From SXTU01 sp964496695 (GTDB lineage Bacteria; Verrucomicrobiota; Verrucomicrobiia; Limisphaerales; SXTU01), in NCBI GenBank assembly GCA_964496695.1, contig CAZCBE010000002.1, positions 124,001 to 188,000 of the forward strand: a DNA stretch of 64,000 nucleotides, written 5' to 3'. Under the pieces are notes generated by a model. That model ran no database searches. It worked only from the letters and a program-made list of their open reading frames with translations, and was not told the origin of the DNA. Shown one piece after another: positions 32,376 to 44,110 of the stretch. Each line of letters begins with the position of its first letter. Position 1 is the first letter of the stretch. A program made the translations under genes and the position numbers.

Positions 32376-33695
32376 TCAGATGAACTGCGTCTGCCCCGGC
32401 ATGGCCACGGGCGCGACGGGCAGCTTCATGTCCCACTGGATGTTCTTCGGGAAGGTTTCCTCTTTCGAGTTGAGCGCCATTTCCGAGGTGATTTCCTTAC
32501 CGGTGTAGGCGGCCATGCGCGCCATGATGGCGGCGAGGGAGGACTTGATCATCCGGTCACCGGCGTTGATGGGCTTGCCGGCGCGGATGCTCGCATACAG
32601 CTCGTCGTGCTCGGTCTGGTAGCCGTTCTGGGTCTTGTCGCCGTTCCAGCGCCAGCGGTTCTCGCCGGTGATGACGTGGCGCTTGCTGCCGCTCTCGCCT
32701 TCATAAACGCCCTTGGTGCCGAAGACCGTGTCCGTGTTGGCCTGCGCGCAGCGGTCGAACTGGCGGCAGAAGTGGTAGCCCTTCACGCCGCTGGGCCATT
32801 TGTATTCCGCGGAGAAGTGGTCGTAGATGTTGCCGTATTCGCCGCCAGCCTCGCCGGGGCGCACCTGCCGGCCGCCGGTGCAGATCACGCTCTCGGGCAG
32901 TTCGTCCTTCATCGTCCACATCATCTTGTCAATCGAGTGGACCGCCTGCTCCACGATGTGGTCGCCGGAGAGCCAGGTGAAGTAATACCAGCGGCGGATC
33001 TGCCATTCGAGATCGGTCTTGGTGTTCGTGCGGTTCCACTTGGGATACCGGTCCACCGCGCCGGTGTAGTAGCTGGAGTAGATCGCGTGGAGGTCGCCCA
33101 GCGCGCCGTCGTGAATCTTGTTGTAGGCGTCGCGGTTGGCCTGGGTCCAGCGCCAGACGAAGCCGTCCACGATGGCGAGGTTCTTCTGCTTCGCCAGCTT
33201 GATGCTCTCCATCACCGAGCGCACGCCGGGGCCGTCCACGGCCATCGGTTTCTCGGCGAAGACGTGCTTGCCCGCCTCGATGGCCGCGCGGATGTGCTGC
33301 GGACGGAAGCCGGGGGAAGTGGTCAGCAGCACGACATCAATGCCGCTGTTGAGCACCTTTTGGAATGCGTCCAGGCCGGTGAACTGGCGCTCCTGCGTGA
33401 CGTTGATCTTCTTCGGGTCGTCCTTGAACTGCGCCTTGAGCGACTCCAGCCCGGCGTCCACCTTGTCCTGGAAGATGTCGCCCATGGCCCACATCTCGAC
33501 GTTGCTGTCCGCGCGCAGGGTCTGGTTGGCCGCGCCGGTGCCGCGCCCGCCGCAGCCCACCCAGCCGATCTTGATCTTGTCGCCTGCGGCGGCCGCGTTG
33601 GCGACGTGGGGGAAGTAAACAGCCGCCGCGACAGCCCCGCTGGCGGCAGCGGAGGTCTTGACGAATTCACGACGGGAGGCAGGAGGTGTGTTCAT
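32376..33695 (-). CDS. Tat-exported Gfo/Idh/MocA family oxidoreductase
   Basis: 439 residues. The N-terminus SRREFVKTSAAASGAVAAAVYFP is a twin-arginine signal, typical of the exported, often carbohydrate-related members of this family in PVC bacteria. The NAD(P) fold reads IKIGWVGCGGRGTGAANQTL; the catalytic lysine lies in FAEKPMAVDG; VDGFVWRWTQANRDA follows. The C-terminal domain has HIVEQAVHSIDKMMW, the expected substrate-side histidines. ATG 33695 puts the Arg pair at residues 7-8. The protein would fold with its cofactor in the cytoplasm before export. Substrate unknown. Confidence 0.87.
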   Translation of the reverse strand: MNTPPASRREFVKTSAAASGAVAAAVYFPHVANAAAAGDKIKIGWVGCGGRGTGAANQTLRADSNVEMWAMGDIFQDKVDAGLESLKAQFKDDPKKINVTQERQFTGLDAFQKVLNSGIDVVLLTTSPGFRPQHIRAAIEAGKHVFAEKPMAVDGPGVRSVMESIKLAKQKNLAIVDGFVWRWTQANRDAYNKIHDGALGDLHAIYSSYYTGAVDRYPKWNRTNTKTDLEWQIRRWYYFTWLSGDHIVEQAVHSIDKMMWTMKDELPESVICTGGRQVRPGEAGGEYGNIYDHFSAEYKWPSGVKGYHFCRQFDRCAQANTDTVFGTKGVYEGESGSKRHVITGENRWRWNGDKTQNGYQTEHDELYASIRAGKPINAGDRMIKSSLAAIMARMAAYTGKEITSEMALNSKEETFPKNIQWDMKLPVAPVAMPGQTQFI

Positions 33696-33759
33696 TTGAT
33701 GTGCGAAATGTGAGAGTGGTTTAGAGGACGGGCAGGGCACCGTCAAGCCCGGTGCTCCG

Positions 33760-33832
33760 GAGCAGGATCAGGATCAAGATCAGGAGCATGAAATTGGACT
33801 CCTGCTCGTAATCCTGATCCTGATTCTAATCC
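33760..33832. repeat. Iterated GGATCA hairpin, second copy
   Basis: AGCAGGATCAGGATCAAGATCAGGAGCA (33760-33788) opposes TCCTGCTCGTAATCCTGATCCTGATTCTAATCC (33799-33832). The right arm matches 24358-24391 almost base for base, while the loop differs. It lies in the gap between the exported oxidoreductase and oxyR. Confidence 0.82.
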
Positions 33833-33913
33833 AGCCGTGGGCTGCGAAGTGGTTAGCAGTCCACTCCCTCTGCGCGGAGCAAGGGGCGAGGGTTGGGATG
33901 GGTTCGCTCAGCG

Positions 33914-34792
33914 TCACTCCGTCACTCGCAGACACTTCAGAAACTCCCGGGCCGCACGTCCAGGAGGCCGCTGTCGTAGCCATAGCGCGATCACCGTGCG
34001 CCGAGGGCGTGCGTCCGCGAGCGGGCGATAGACCGGGCGTTTGACCGGCCCCGAGTCGCACGCCATGCGCGGCACGAGCGAGATGCCCAGCCCCGCCGCC
34101 ACCAGGGCCTGGATCGTTTCGATCTGCGCGCTGCGGCAACTGACGGTCGGCCGGAAATCCTGGCGATGGCAAAAATCCAGCACCTGATCACCCAGGCAAT
34201 GGCCCTCCTTCATCAGGATGAAACGCTCGCCCTCCAGGTCCGCGAGGTTGATCGCCTTCCGTCGTGCCAGCCGGTGGCGCGGGGGAACGGCCAGCAGCAG
34301 TTCCTCCTCAAACAGCGTCTCCATGTCGAAGCGCACGTCTGTGATCGGCAGGCTGACGACGGCGAAGTCCACCTCGCCCTCGGCCAGCATCACCAGCATG
34401 CGCGCCGTGGTGTCCTCCTGCACGATGATCTGCACGCCGGGGAACAGCGCCGCAAACCGCCCCACCGCCGCCGGCAGCAGATACGGCGCGATGGTCGGCA
34501 ACGCCCCGACGCAGACGGTGCCGCTGGCCAGTTCCTTGGCTTCCCGCGCCTCGCGTCCGGCGGACTCCACTTCATCCAGGATGCGGGTGGCCCGGCGCAC
34601 GAAGCCTTCGCCCACCGGCGTGAGCTGGGCGCGCTGGCGCAGCCGGTCGAAGAGCGGCTCGCCCAGTTCCTCCTCCAGTTTCAAGATTTGCTGGCTGAGC
34701 GACGGCTGCGAGACGTGGCACTGCTCCGCCGCGCGGGAGAAGTTTCCCGTCCGCGCCACGGCGAGCACATAGCGGAGCTGCTGGAGTTCCAT
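33914..34792 (-). CDS. oxyR: Hydrogen peroxide sensor/regulator OxyR (LysR family)
   Basis: 292-residue LysR-type regulator. The winged helix-turn-helix reads FSRAAEQCHVSQPSLSQQIL. The effector domain carries the redox pair in EGHCLGDQVLDFC. These cysteines fall at residues 199 and 208, the same numbers as in Escherichia coli OxyR, so peroxide sensing by a disulfide is well supported. It is divergent from katG (274 bases apart), the usual regulator-target pairing. A palindrome overlapping its start codon suggests autoregulation. Confidence 0.92.
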   Translation of the reverse strand: MELQQLRYVLAVARTGNFSRAAEQCHVSQPSLSQQILKLEEELGEPLFDRLRQRAQLTPVGEGFVRRATRILDEVESAGREAREAKELASGTVCVGALPTIAPYLLPAAVGRFAALFPGVQIIVQEDTTARMLVMLAEGEVDFAVVSLPITDVRFDMETLFEEELLLAVPPRHRLARRKAINLADLEGERFILMKEGHCLGDQVLDFCHRQDFRPTVSCRSAQIETIQALVAAGLGISLVPRMACDSGPVKRPVYRPLADARPRRTVIALWLRQRPPGRAAREFLKCLRVTE

Positions 34793-34807
34793 AGGCTGCG
34801 CCTATGG
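34789..34807. promoter_or_regulatory. Candidate OxyR operator overlapping the oxyR start
   Basis: Perfect palindrome CCATAGGCTGCGCCTATGG. Its ATAG-N7-CTAT spacing matches one OxyR half-site pair, although the inner T and A of the consensus are missing. It covers the oxyR start codon, so binding would block oxyR expression. A related ATAG lies at about 34852, but its CTAT partner is poor. No clear site was found nearer katG. Confidence 0.5.
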
Positions 34808-35066
34808 TGGCCGTAGGAAACAAGTATTTCAACCACGCGCCTTCAACTGGGCATAGTGTGTCCTGTTACGCACAGTTCTCATGGCTCAAGCAAACCATCA
34901 ACCCGGTTCCGTAGCGCAGCTCACCTCCGTTTATGGCACGCTGACCTGCGCCTACGCCGTCTCAACCTTCCCGCCGGCGGTCAGTAGTTGACCCCCTTGC
35001 GCAGTCGCGCCGAACCCTTGCAACTTGTCCACCGAATCTAGCTCAACCGACCAAAGGAAAATACAC

Positions 35067-37247
35067 ATGTCAACCGAAGCACAATGCCCGTTCCATCAAA
35101 CCGCCGGCGGCGGCACCACCAACCAAGACTGGTGGCCGAACCAGTTGAAGGTCGAGCTGCTGCACCAGCATTCCGCCAAGTCCAATCCTTTGGGCGAGGC
35201 CTTCGACTATGCCAAGGAGTTCAAGCGCCTCGACCTGGCGGCGGTGAAACAGGACCTCGCCGCGTTGATGACGGATTCGCAGGAGTGGTGGCCGGCGGAC
35301 TTCGGCCACTATGGCCCGTTCTTCATCCGCATGGCTTGGCACAGCGCCGGCACCTACCGCACCGGGGACGGGCGCGGCGGTGGCGGCCGGGGCCAGCAGC
35401 GTTTCGCGCCGCTCAATAGCTGGCCGGACAACGTGAGCCTGGACAAGGCGCGCCGCCTGCTCTGGCCGATCAAGCAGAAGTATGGGCAGAAGATTTCCTG
35501 GGCTGACCTGATGATCCTCACGGGCAATGTCGCCCTCGAAACGATGGGCTTCAAGACGTTCGGTTTTGGCGGTGGCCGCGAGGATGTCTGGGAACCGGAC
35601 CACGACGTCTATTGGGGCAAGGAGAAGATCTGGTTGGATGACCAGCGTTACTCTGGCGACCGGGCGCTCGAAAACCCGCTCGCCGCCGTGCAGATGGGGC
35701 TGATCTACGTCAATCCCCAAGGCCCGAACGGAAACCCTGATCCGGTTGCTGCGGCGCGGGACATCCGCGAGACCTTCGCCCGCATGGCCATGAACGACGA
35801 GGAGACGGTGGCGCTCATCGCCGGCGGCCATAGTTTCGGCAAGACGCACGGCGCGGGCCCGGCCACCCATGTGGGGCCTGATCCCGAAGCGGCCGGCCTT
35901 GAGGCGCAGGGCCTGGGCTGGAAGAGCAGCTTCGGCACCGGCAAGGGCGCCGACACGATCACCAGCGGCCTGGAAGTCACTTGGACCACCACACCGACGA
36001 AGTGGAGCAACAACTTTTTCGAGAACCTGTTCGGCTACGAATGGGAACTGACGAAGAGCCCCGCCGGGGCGCATCAGTGGACGCCGAAGAACGGTGCCGG
36101 CGATGGCAAGGTCCCGCACGCGCATGACGCGGCCAAGCGCATCGCGCCCTCCATGCTGACCACGGACCTCTCCCTGCGGTTCGACCCGGCCTACGAACAG
36201 ATCTCGCGGCGCTTCCTGGAGCATCCCGACCAGTTTGCCGACGCTTTCGCCCGAGCCTGGTTCAAGCTGACGCACCGTGACATGGGCCCGCGTGCGCGTT
36301 ATCTCGGCGCGGAGGTTCCCGCCGAAGAACTCATCTGGCAGGACCCGATTCCGGCCGTGAACCATCCCTTGATTGACGCGTCGGACATCGCCTCCTTGAA
36401 AGGCACGATTCTCGCGTCCGGGCTGTCCGTCTCGGAACTGGTTTCCACTGCCTGGGCTTCGGCCTCCACGTTCCGTGGGTCCGACCGGCGCGGCGGAGCG
36501 AACGGCGCGCGCATTCGTCTGGCCCCGCAGAAGGATTGGGCAGTCAACCAGCCCGCTCAACTGGCCAAGGTGCTCAAGACACTGGAAGGCATCCAGAACG
36601 CGTTCAACGGCACGGCGGCTGGGGGCAAGCGAGTGTCGCTGGCGGACCTGATCGTGCTGGCTGGCTGCGCGGGCGTCGAGCAGGCGGCGAAGAATGCCGG
36701 CCACGAGGTGACGGTGCCCTTCACACCGGGCCGCATGGACGCCTCCCCGGAGCAGACCGATGCGGCTTCCTTCGCCGTGCTCGAACCCATCGCGGACGGT
36801 TTCCGCAATTACCTCAAGGGCAAATACACCGTGCCGGCCGAGGCGCTGCTGATTGACAAGGCCCAGTTGCTGACTCTCACCGCGCCTGAACTGACGGTGC
36901 TCGTGGGCGGGCTGCGCGTCCTGAAGGCCAATGCGGGAGGGACGCCGCACGGCGTCTTTACCAAGCGCCCGGAAGCGCTGACCAACGACTTCTTCGTGAA
37001 CTTGCTCGACATGGGCACGGAGTGGAAGCCGGTCTCGCCCGATGCCGACACGTTCGATGGTCGGGATGTGAAAACGGGCCGGACCAAGTGGACCGGCACG
37101 CGGGTGGATCTGGTCTTCGGTTCCAATTCCCAGCTCCGTGCGCTGGCTGAAGTCTATGGCTGTGCCGACTCAGAAAAGAAGTTCGTTCAGGACTTCGTGG
37201 CGGCGTGGGACAAGGTGATGAATCTGGATCGCGTCGATCGCGCTTAA
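35067..37247 (+). CDS. katG: Catalase-peroxidase
   Basis: 726-residue bifunctional haem enzyme that destroys hydrogen peroxide. The distal triad Arg88-Trp91-His92 lies in IRMAWHSAGTYRTGDGRGG; the proximal ligand is His261 in GGHSFGKTHGAGP. The covalent Met-Tyr-Trp adduct that gives catalase activity is complete: Trp91, Tyr214 (GLIYVNPQGP) and Met240, with the same 26-residue spacing between Tyr and Met as in the Mycobacterium enzyme. The second, haem-free half is present (to residue 726). ATG 35067 is preceded by AAAGGAAAA, a good ribosome site. Control by the divergent oxyR is likely. Confidence 0.97.
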   Translation: MSTEAQCPFHQTAGGGTTNQDWWPNQLKVELLHQHSAKSNPLGEAFDYAKEFKRLDLAAVKQDLAALMTDSQEWWPADFGHYGPFFIRMAWHSAGTYRTGDGRGGGGRGQQRFAPLNSWPDNVSLDKARRLLWPIKQKYGQKISWADLMILTGNVALETMGFKTFGFGGGREDVWEPDHDVYWGKEKIWLDDQRYSGDRALENPLAAVQMGLIYVNPQGPNGNPDPVAAARDIRETFARMAMNDEETVALIAGGHSFGKTHGAGPATHVGPDPEAAGLEAQGLGWKSSFGTGKGADTITSGLEVTWTTTPTKWSNNFFENLFGYEWELTKSPAGAHQWTPKNGAGDGKVPHAHDAAKRIAPSMLTTDLSLRFDPAYEQISRRFLEHPDQFADAFARAWFKLTHRDMGPRARYLGAEVPAEELIWQDPIPAVNHPLIDASDIASLKGTILASGLSVSELVSTAWASASTFRGSDRRGGANGARIRLAPQKDWAVNQPAQLAKVLKTLEGIQNAFNGTAAGGKRVSLADLIVLAGCAGVEQAAKNAGHEVTVPFTPGRMDASPEQTDAASFAVLEPIADGFRNYLKGKYTVPAEALLIDKAQLLTLTAPELTVLVGGLRVLKANAGGTPHGVFTKRPEALTNDFFVNLLDMGTEWKPVSPDADTFDGRDVKTGRTKWTGTRVDLVFGSNSQLRALAEVYGCADSEKKFVQDFVAAWDKVMNLDRVDRA

Positions 37248-37331
37248 GCATTGAACCTCACCGGAGCCTTCGCAGGGAAGGCCACCGGACTCCCCGCCGC
37301 TCCGGGCAACCGGAGCGGCTTTCTATGTTGG

Positions 37332-37476
37332 TGGTAGGGTGAGACTCTGTCGAACCCTCGATACCGCGCCAGCGGTGCGAGCGAGGCGAGATTCTCTCTT
37401 TGCTGGGCGACTGAGATGCTCGCTCCTCTCGCCTCGCTACCGCTCGAGATGGGGCTCGACGGAGTCTCGCCCTACC
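37332..37476. repeat. 145-base palindrome with GTAGGG(T/C)GAGACTC arms (392-base gap 37248-37639)
   Basis: Outer arms GGTAGGGTGAGACTCTGTCG (37332) and CGACGGAGTCTCGCCCTACC (to 37476) are nearly complementary. Inner pairs AGCGAGGCGAGA / CTCGCCTCGCT lie between them. It occurs once in the window, after katG. Confidence 0.85.
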
Positions 37477-37639
37477 GGGGGGCGGTGGCTTCGAGCCGTG
37501 CGATGGCCTCCAGCGCGGCGACGGTGAAGACCGGTGGGAGGAGTAAGGTGGAGGTAGGCATCCTGCCTGCCGTAGAGGGCGGCATCTCGCCGCCCGGCCA
37601 GGGAACGGAGGTCTATAAATCGTCCAGCAATCCACGCTT

Positions 37640-39892
<2,253 letters not shown>

Positions 39893-40011
39893 ATGGGCAG
39901 TCTGGCGGGCGGATTTCGGATTTTCACGCTTGTTCGTGTCGCGCGGAGTTGCTTTCTTTTCCCGTCAGCACCGCGCCCGTTGATGAGGCGTGGCAACCGT
40001 GTCCCCGAACC

Positions 40012-40326
40012 ATGGCGTCCTACAAACTCGCATCAGGTGCCGGCAAGCTCTACAGCGGCAAGGCGTTTACGAAGCCGGTCAACTTCTTCTGCGCGGCGAC
40101 CACCGCGAAGGAGGTGTTCATTGCCGGGGACTTCAACGAGTGGAACCCCAAGACGCACCCGATGCAGCGGCAGCCCGATGGCAACTGGGTGGTGCAGCTC
40201 ATGCTGACCAATGGCCACCATCGCTACTGGTTTCTGGTGGACGGCGTGCCGACGCTCGACCCGCGCGCACAAGGCGTGGGCCGCAACGACAAGAATGAGC
40301 GGGTGTCCATGGTGTCCCTGAGCTGA
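40012..40326 (+). CDS. Small glycogen-binding (CBM48/AMPK-type) domain protein
   Basis: 104-residue protein that is almost only one carbohydrate-binding module of the CBM48/isoamylase-N type. Motifs: KPVNFFCAATTAKEVFIAGDFNEW, in which the aromatic NEW and the W of NWVVQL are the usual glycogen contacts; HRYWFLVDGVPTLDP, the closing strands; and the final NDKNERVSMVSLS. Stand-alone CBM48 proteins of this kind are thought to target or regulate glycogen enzymes. ATG 40012 is used; the longer frame upstream is antisense to the cyclase. The gene is divergent from the cyclase, 119 bases away. Confidence 0.85.
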   Translation: MASYKLASGAGKLYSGKAFTKPVNFFCAATTAKEVFIAGDFNEWNPKTHPMQRQPDGNWVVQLMLTNGHHRYWFLVDGVPTLDPRAQGVGRNDKNERVSMVSLS

Positions 40327-40344
40327 TACCACGAAGAGGGTTCT

Positions 40345-40797
40345 GCCACAAAGCCGCACAAGAGGCGCAAGAAGGAGTCTAGGAGACAGGCCGCATCTCA
40401 GTTTCTTGAAATCTCATGGCTGCCGGGCTTCACACTGGCGTGAGCGAAGTGGAGAAAGCCTCCGCAACGGCGCGGTGGCCTGATGCCGCACGGAACCGTG
40501 ACCTCTCGCAGGCCAGCGTCGGACGTGAAGGCCACTGTCTCCGGCGGCGCGGAGCGTCTGGAGTGCGGCGTGTTTCACCGCCGCTTTCGGTTGGGCGCAC
40601 GGTGCGGGCCATGAGCTGGCCAACGCTCGTGGCGGGGAAAAGCGGTGCTGAAAGACACCGCACTCCAGACGCTGGCGCGACTTCCATCGTTTCGGGCTTC
40701 TGCGAACGGAGCATACTCTGGGGGCATTGCCGTATGCAAAAACTGAGATGCGCCTTTGGAGACATCTTCCTGTTGCGCCTGCTGTGCCTCTTTGTGG

Positions 40798-40799
<2 letters not shown>
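40345..40799. repeat. Nested palindromes filling the 471-base gap 40327-40797
   Basis: Outer arms GCCACAAAGCCGCACAAGAG ... (from 40345) and the complement ending CTCTTTGTGGC at 40799 pair over about 60 bases including GCATCTCAGTTT / AAACTGAGATGC. An inner pair, GGAGCGTCTGGAGTGCGGCG (from 40553) and CACCGCACTCCAGACGCTGG (to 40675), lies inside. No gene was found in it. Confidence 0.8.
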
Positions 40800-41310
<511 letters not shown>

Positions 41311-41358
41311 GGGGGGAAGAAACCACGAATGGACCCGAATGGACACGCAGGAAATGCG

Positions 41359-41537
41359 GCGGAGCGCCGGTCTCCGACCCGGCCTTGACGGGGGAAAAAA
41401 CTTTGCCCGCGAATCACGCGAATGAACGCGAATCCAGAATCATGCGCGAAAGACTTTTTCCATTCGCGTCCATTCGCGTGATTCGCGGGCAGCTCTGGTC
41501 TCCTCGATCAACGCCGGGTCGGAGACCGGCGCTCCGC
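41359..41537. repeat. Two-level nested palindrome ending at the cysteine desulfurase stop
   Basis: Outer arms are a perfect 25-bp inverted repeat (41359-41383 and 41513-41537; GCGGAGCGCCGGTCTCCGAC...). Inside is a second inverted repeat with 29-bp arms and one mismatch (41405-41433 and 41462-41490; GCCCGCGAATCACGCGAATG...), itself made of CGCGAAT units. The outer right arm ends on the first base of the desulfurase stop codon. Confidence 0.9.
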
Positions 41538-42748
41538 TATTTGCGGGGGGTGGTCTGCATCTCGCGGTGGGCTTGCACGAGGGCAGCGAGGAGCTGCTGC
41601 CAGTCGGCCTCGCTGGTTTCCCAGCCGGCGCTGAAGCGCAGGGCGCGGGCAGCTTCGCTCGGCGTGCAGCCCATCGCGGTGAGGACGGGGCTCGGCTCTT
41701 CTTTGCCGCTCGCGCACGCCGAACCGGTGGAGACGGCGACGCCGAGCTTGTCGAGCTTCACGACCCAGCGGACGCGGCAATCCGCTTCCGGCATGAGCGC
41801 GAGGACGGTGTTCCAAACGCAGGGAGACTTGGCGGCGATGATTTTAGTGCCGGGCAGTGACTTGAGGAGTTGAGCCTCGAAGGCAGCGCGCCGGAGGACG
41901 AAGCCATCTGTCTCCCTCTCCCCGCTCGTGCCTCGCAGGGCGAGGGGGTTCGCCGTGGGGGGCTGAAAGGGTGCGGCGAAGTTCGCAGCTTTCATCGAGT
42001 GCTCACGGGCTTCGAGCGCTGCGACCATCGCGAGGACACCGGGGACATTCTCGGTGCCGGCCCGACGCCCTTCTTCTTGGGCGCCGCCGACCAGCAGCGA
42101 TTCGACCCGGCCCTTCGCCGGACATTTCAAGAAACCGACGCCGCGCGGACCACCGAATTTGTGGGCGCTGCCACTAACAAAATCACACTCACCGAGTCCC
42201 GCCGACGGAATTTTGCCGATCGCCTGCACCGCGTCACAAAAAAACGGGACACCGAGTTTACGGCAAAGGGCGAGGATTTCGCGACCGGGCTGGATGACAC
42301 CGGTTTCATTGTTCACGGCCATCACGGCGATCAGGCCGGGCCGGGTGCGCTTCAATTTCTTTCCCAGCCACTCCAGGTCCACCCCGCCCTCGCGGGTGAC
42401 GGGGATGAGGCGATGGCGTTTCGGGAAGTGGTGCTGTGCGGCTTCACTTACGCAGGGATGTTCGATGGCGGAGAGCCAGACCTCCGCATCGGGCGCAAGG
42501 GTGCGCGCGGCGTGGTGGAAGACGGTGTTGGCGGACTCGGTGGCCCCGGAGTTGAAGACAAGGTCCAGCGCATCGCAGCCGAGGATGCGGGCGAGTTTCT
42601 CCCGCGCTTCGCTCAAGGCAGCGTCCGCGCGCGCCCCAACACGGTGGAGGCTCGAGGGATTGCCGATGAACCGTTCGGACGCCTCCAGCCAGGCCTGCCG
42701 GGCGGCGGGATGGAGCGGTGAGGTGGCGTTGTGATCGAAGTAGAGCAT
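41537..42748 (-). CDS. Cysteine desulfurase-like class V aminotransferase (paralog 1)
   Basis: 403-residue PLP enzyme of the NifS/IscS group, which takes sulfur from cysteine. Start MLYFDHNATSPLHP; IEHPCV and FNSGATESANT bind PLP; SAHKFGGPRGVGFL holds the PLP lysine; GGAQEEGRRAGTENVP follows; and the catalytic-type cysteine lies in STGSACASGKEEPSPV. A Pro/Leu/Arg-rich stretch at about residues 275-300 (PTANPLALRGTSGERETDG) has no counterpart in the second paralog and reads like a translated repeat (DNA about 41905-41955). The closest paralog in the window is at 46837-48030. Confidence 0.88.
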   Translation of the reverse strand: MLYFDHNATSPLHPAARQAWLEASERFIGNPSSLHRVGARADAALSEAREKLARILGCDALDLVFNSGATESANTVFHHAARTLAPDAEVWLSAIEHPCVSEAAQHHFPKRHRLIPVTREGGVDLEWLGKKLKRTRPGLIAVMAVNNETGVIQPGREILALCRKLGVPFFCDAVQAIGKIPSAGLGECDFVSGSAHKFGGPRGVGFLKCPAKGRVESLLVGGAQEEGRRAGTENVPGVLAMVAALEAREHSMKAANFAAPFQPPTANPLALRGTSGERETDGFVLRRAAFEAQLLKSLPGTKIIAAKSPCVWNTVLALMPEADCRVRWVVKLDKLGVAVSTGSACASGKEEPSPVLTAMGCTPSEAARALRFSAGWETSEADWQQLLAALVQAHREMQTTPRK

Positions 42749-42848
42749 CAGGCGCGGCAGGCCGGAGGGGCCCCAAAGATTTGGGAAAGACAAAGATCAC
42801 AATGAAACGCAGAGAGGCCTGTTATCGGGCGCGACGGGTTCAGTGCCC

Positions 42849-42944
42849 GGAGTCCCGGCTTCAGCCGGTGGGACGTGGCGGCGATCCTGACGCTACGCAG
42901 AGAGGCTGCTGAGGGTCGAATGCGCCGCCTGAAGGCGGGACTCC
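42849..42944. repeat. Family C palindromic element, copy 3
   Basis: GGAGTCCCGGCTTCAGCCGG at the left and CCGCCTGAAGGCGGGACTCC at the right, with a variable centre. It lies in the 297-base gap before the amidotransferase gene. That gap also has a separate outer pair, CCCAAAGATTTGGGAAAGACAAAGAT (42773) and ATCTTTGTCTTTCCCAAATCTTTGGG (to 43029), again a repeat nested in a repeat. Confidence 0.85.
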
Positions 42945-43045
42945 ATGCTGGCGGCACGTCCACCTCGACGTTCAGGCTGGCACGCGGCCTCCTCGCTAAT
43001 CCCCATCTTTGTCTTTCCCAAATCTTTGGGGATTTCATCTTCGGG

Positions 43046-43786
43046 TCAGCGCTGGGCGGAGCGGATGAAGGCGCGGAAGAGTTCGGCGAAGTGCGGGTAG
43101 CGGTCGTAGAGCCGCTCGGGGTGGAACTGGACGGATTGCAGGAAGGGCAGACGGGACGGGTCCTTCAATTCCATCGTCTCGATCACGCCATCCGAGGTCG
43201 TGCCAGTCACACGCAGCGCGTCCGCCACGCGGGCGACGGCCTGATGGTGGGTGCTGTTGGTTCCTACATTCGTGGTGGCGAGCAGGCTGGCGAGCTGGGA
43301 GTCAGACGCGAGGGCCACGTCGTGGACCGGCTCCATCTTGCGGTCCACTTGCTTGTGCAGGAGCGAGCCGGGCAACTGCATGGGGATGTCCACAATCAGC
43401 GTGCCACCGAGCGCGACGTTGAGCATCTGGTGGCCACGGCAGATGCAGAGCAGCGGCTTGCGCTGGCGGAAGACTTCGTCCACGAGGGCAAATTCCAGCA
43501 CGTCGCGCTCCGGCTCCACGTCCTTCATCGTGGCCGCGATGTCCGGCGGCGTGTCGGGCGCGTAGTGCTTGAGCTCGATGTCCTCGCCGCCGGTGAGCAG
43601 CACGCCGTCGGCGCGACGGACCAGTTCGGCGATCTGATCGCGCGTGGCGGTCACGGGCAGGATGAGTGGCATTCCGCCGGCGTCATTGATCGCCTGCGTG
43701 TAGCGGTTTGAGAGGCTAACGGAAGCGTCGGCGAATTCCGTGCCGGCAGCCTGCTGGCAGGGGGTGACGAGGATGAGCGGAGGCAT
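43046..43786 (-). CDS. Class I glutamine amidotransferase-like hydrolase (peptidase C26, PuuD-like)
   Basis: 246-residue protein of the gamma-glutamyl-GABA hydrolase group. The nucleophile elbow is LLCICRGHQMLNVALGG, with the catalytic cysteine in CRGHQ. LLTGGEDI (about 72) precedes it. The catalytic histidine and glutamate are in VQFHPERLYDRYP near the end. GTNSTHHQAV is typical of the family. ATG 43786 is used, nine codons inside a longer frame. The family acts on gamma-glutamyl-polyamine derivatives in several bacteria; no polyamine genes adjoin, so the substrate is open. Confidence 0.88.
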   Translation of the reverse strand: MPPLILVTPCQQAAGTEFADASVSLSNRYTQAINDAGGMPLILPVTATRDQIAELVRRADGVLLTGGEDIELKHYAPDTPPDIAATMKDVEPERDVLEFALVDEVFRQRKPLLCICRGHQMLNVALGGTLIVDIPMQLPGSLLHKQVDRKMEPVHDVALASDSQLASLLATTNVGTNSTHHQAVARVADALRVTGTTSDGVIETMELKDPSRLPFLQSVQFHPERLYDRYPHFAELFRAFIRSAQR

Positions 43787-43831
43787 GGGGGAGGAAGATT
43801 GCCCGCGGATCACACGGATGACGCGGATAGA

Positions 43832-44107
43832 CTAATCCAGCTTCGTGCCGGGGAAACGGTCGTAGATCATCTTTTTCACGCGCACCTCCTCCTCGGGCTT
43901 GAGCAGACGGCGGTTGATGCGGCGGCGGACGGTGTCGAGGAGTTCGAGCCAGTCTTCGAGCGGCGGGTTCTTAACCGGGATCCAGTCCTCGGCTCGTTTG
44001 AGCTGCTGGAAGAAGAGCCACTGTCCGCCGAAGTGGCGGCAGGAGACTTCGATCTTGGTGCCGTCCTCGTTTTTGCGGGTCCAACCGACTTCAGATTTGA
44101 TGGCCAT
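43832..44107 (-). CDS. Conserved hypothetical protein, 91 residues
   Basis: Not recognised as a named family. The product starts MAIKSEVGWTRKNEDGTKIE, continues with CRHFGGQWLFFQQLKRAEDW, PLEDWLELLDTVRRRINRR and ends in a helix MIYDRFPGTKLD. It is soluble, basic at the C-terminus and rich in aromatic residues in the middle. ATG 44107 is chosen because codons upstream are the iterated CGTGTTG repeat. It lies between the amidotransferase and ispF on the same strand. Confidence 0.72.
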   Translation of the reverse strand: MAIKSEVGWTRKNEDGTKIEVSCRHFGGQWLFFQQLKRAEDWIPVKNPPLEDWLELLDTVRRRINRRLLKPEEEVRVKKMIYDRFPGTKLD

Positions 44108-44110
44108 GGG

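Noticed and set aside
35070..36950. A 626-codon minus-strand open frame opposite katG
   Set aside because: Arginine- and glycine-rich shadow of katG, which has all catalytic residues on the plus strand.
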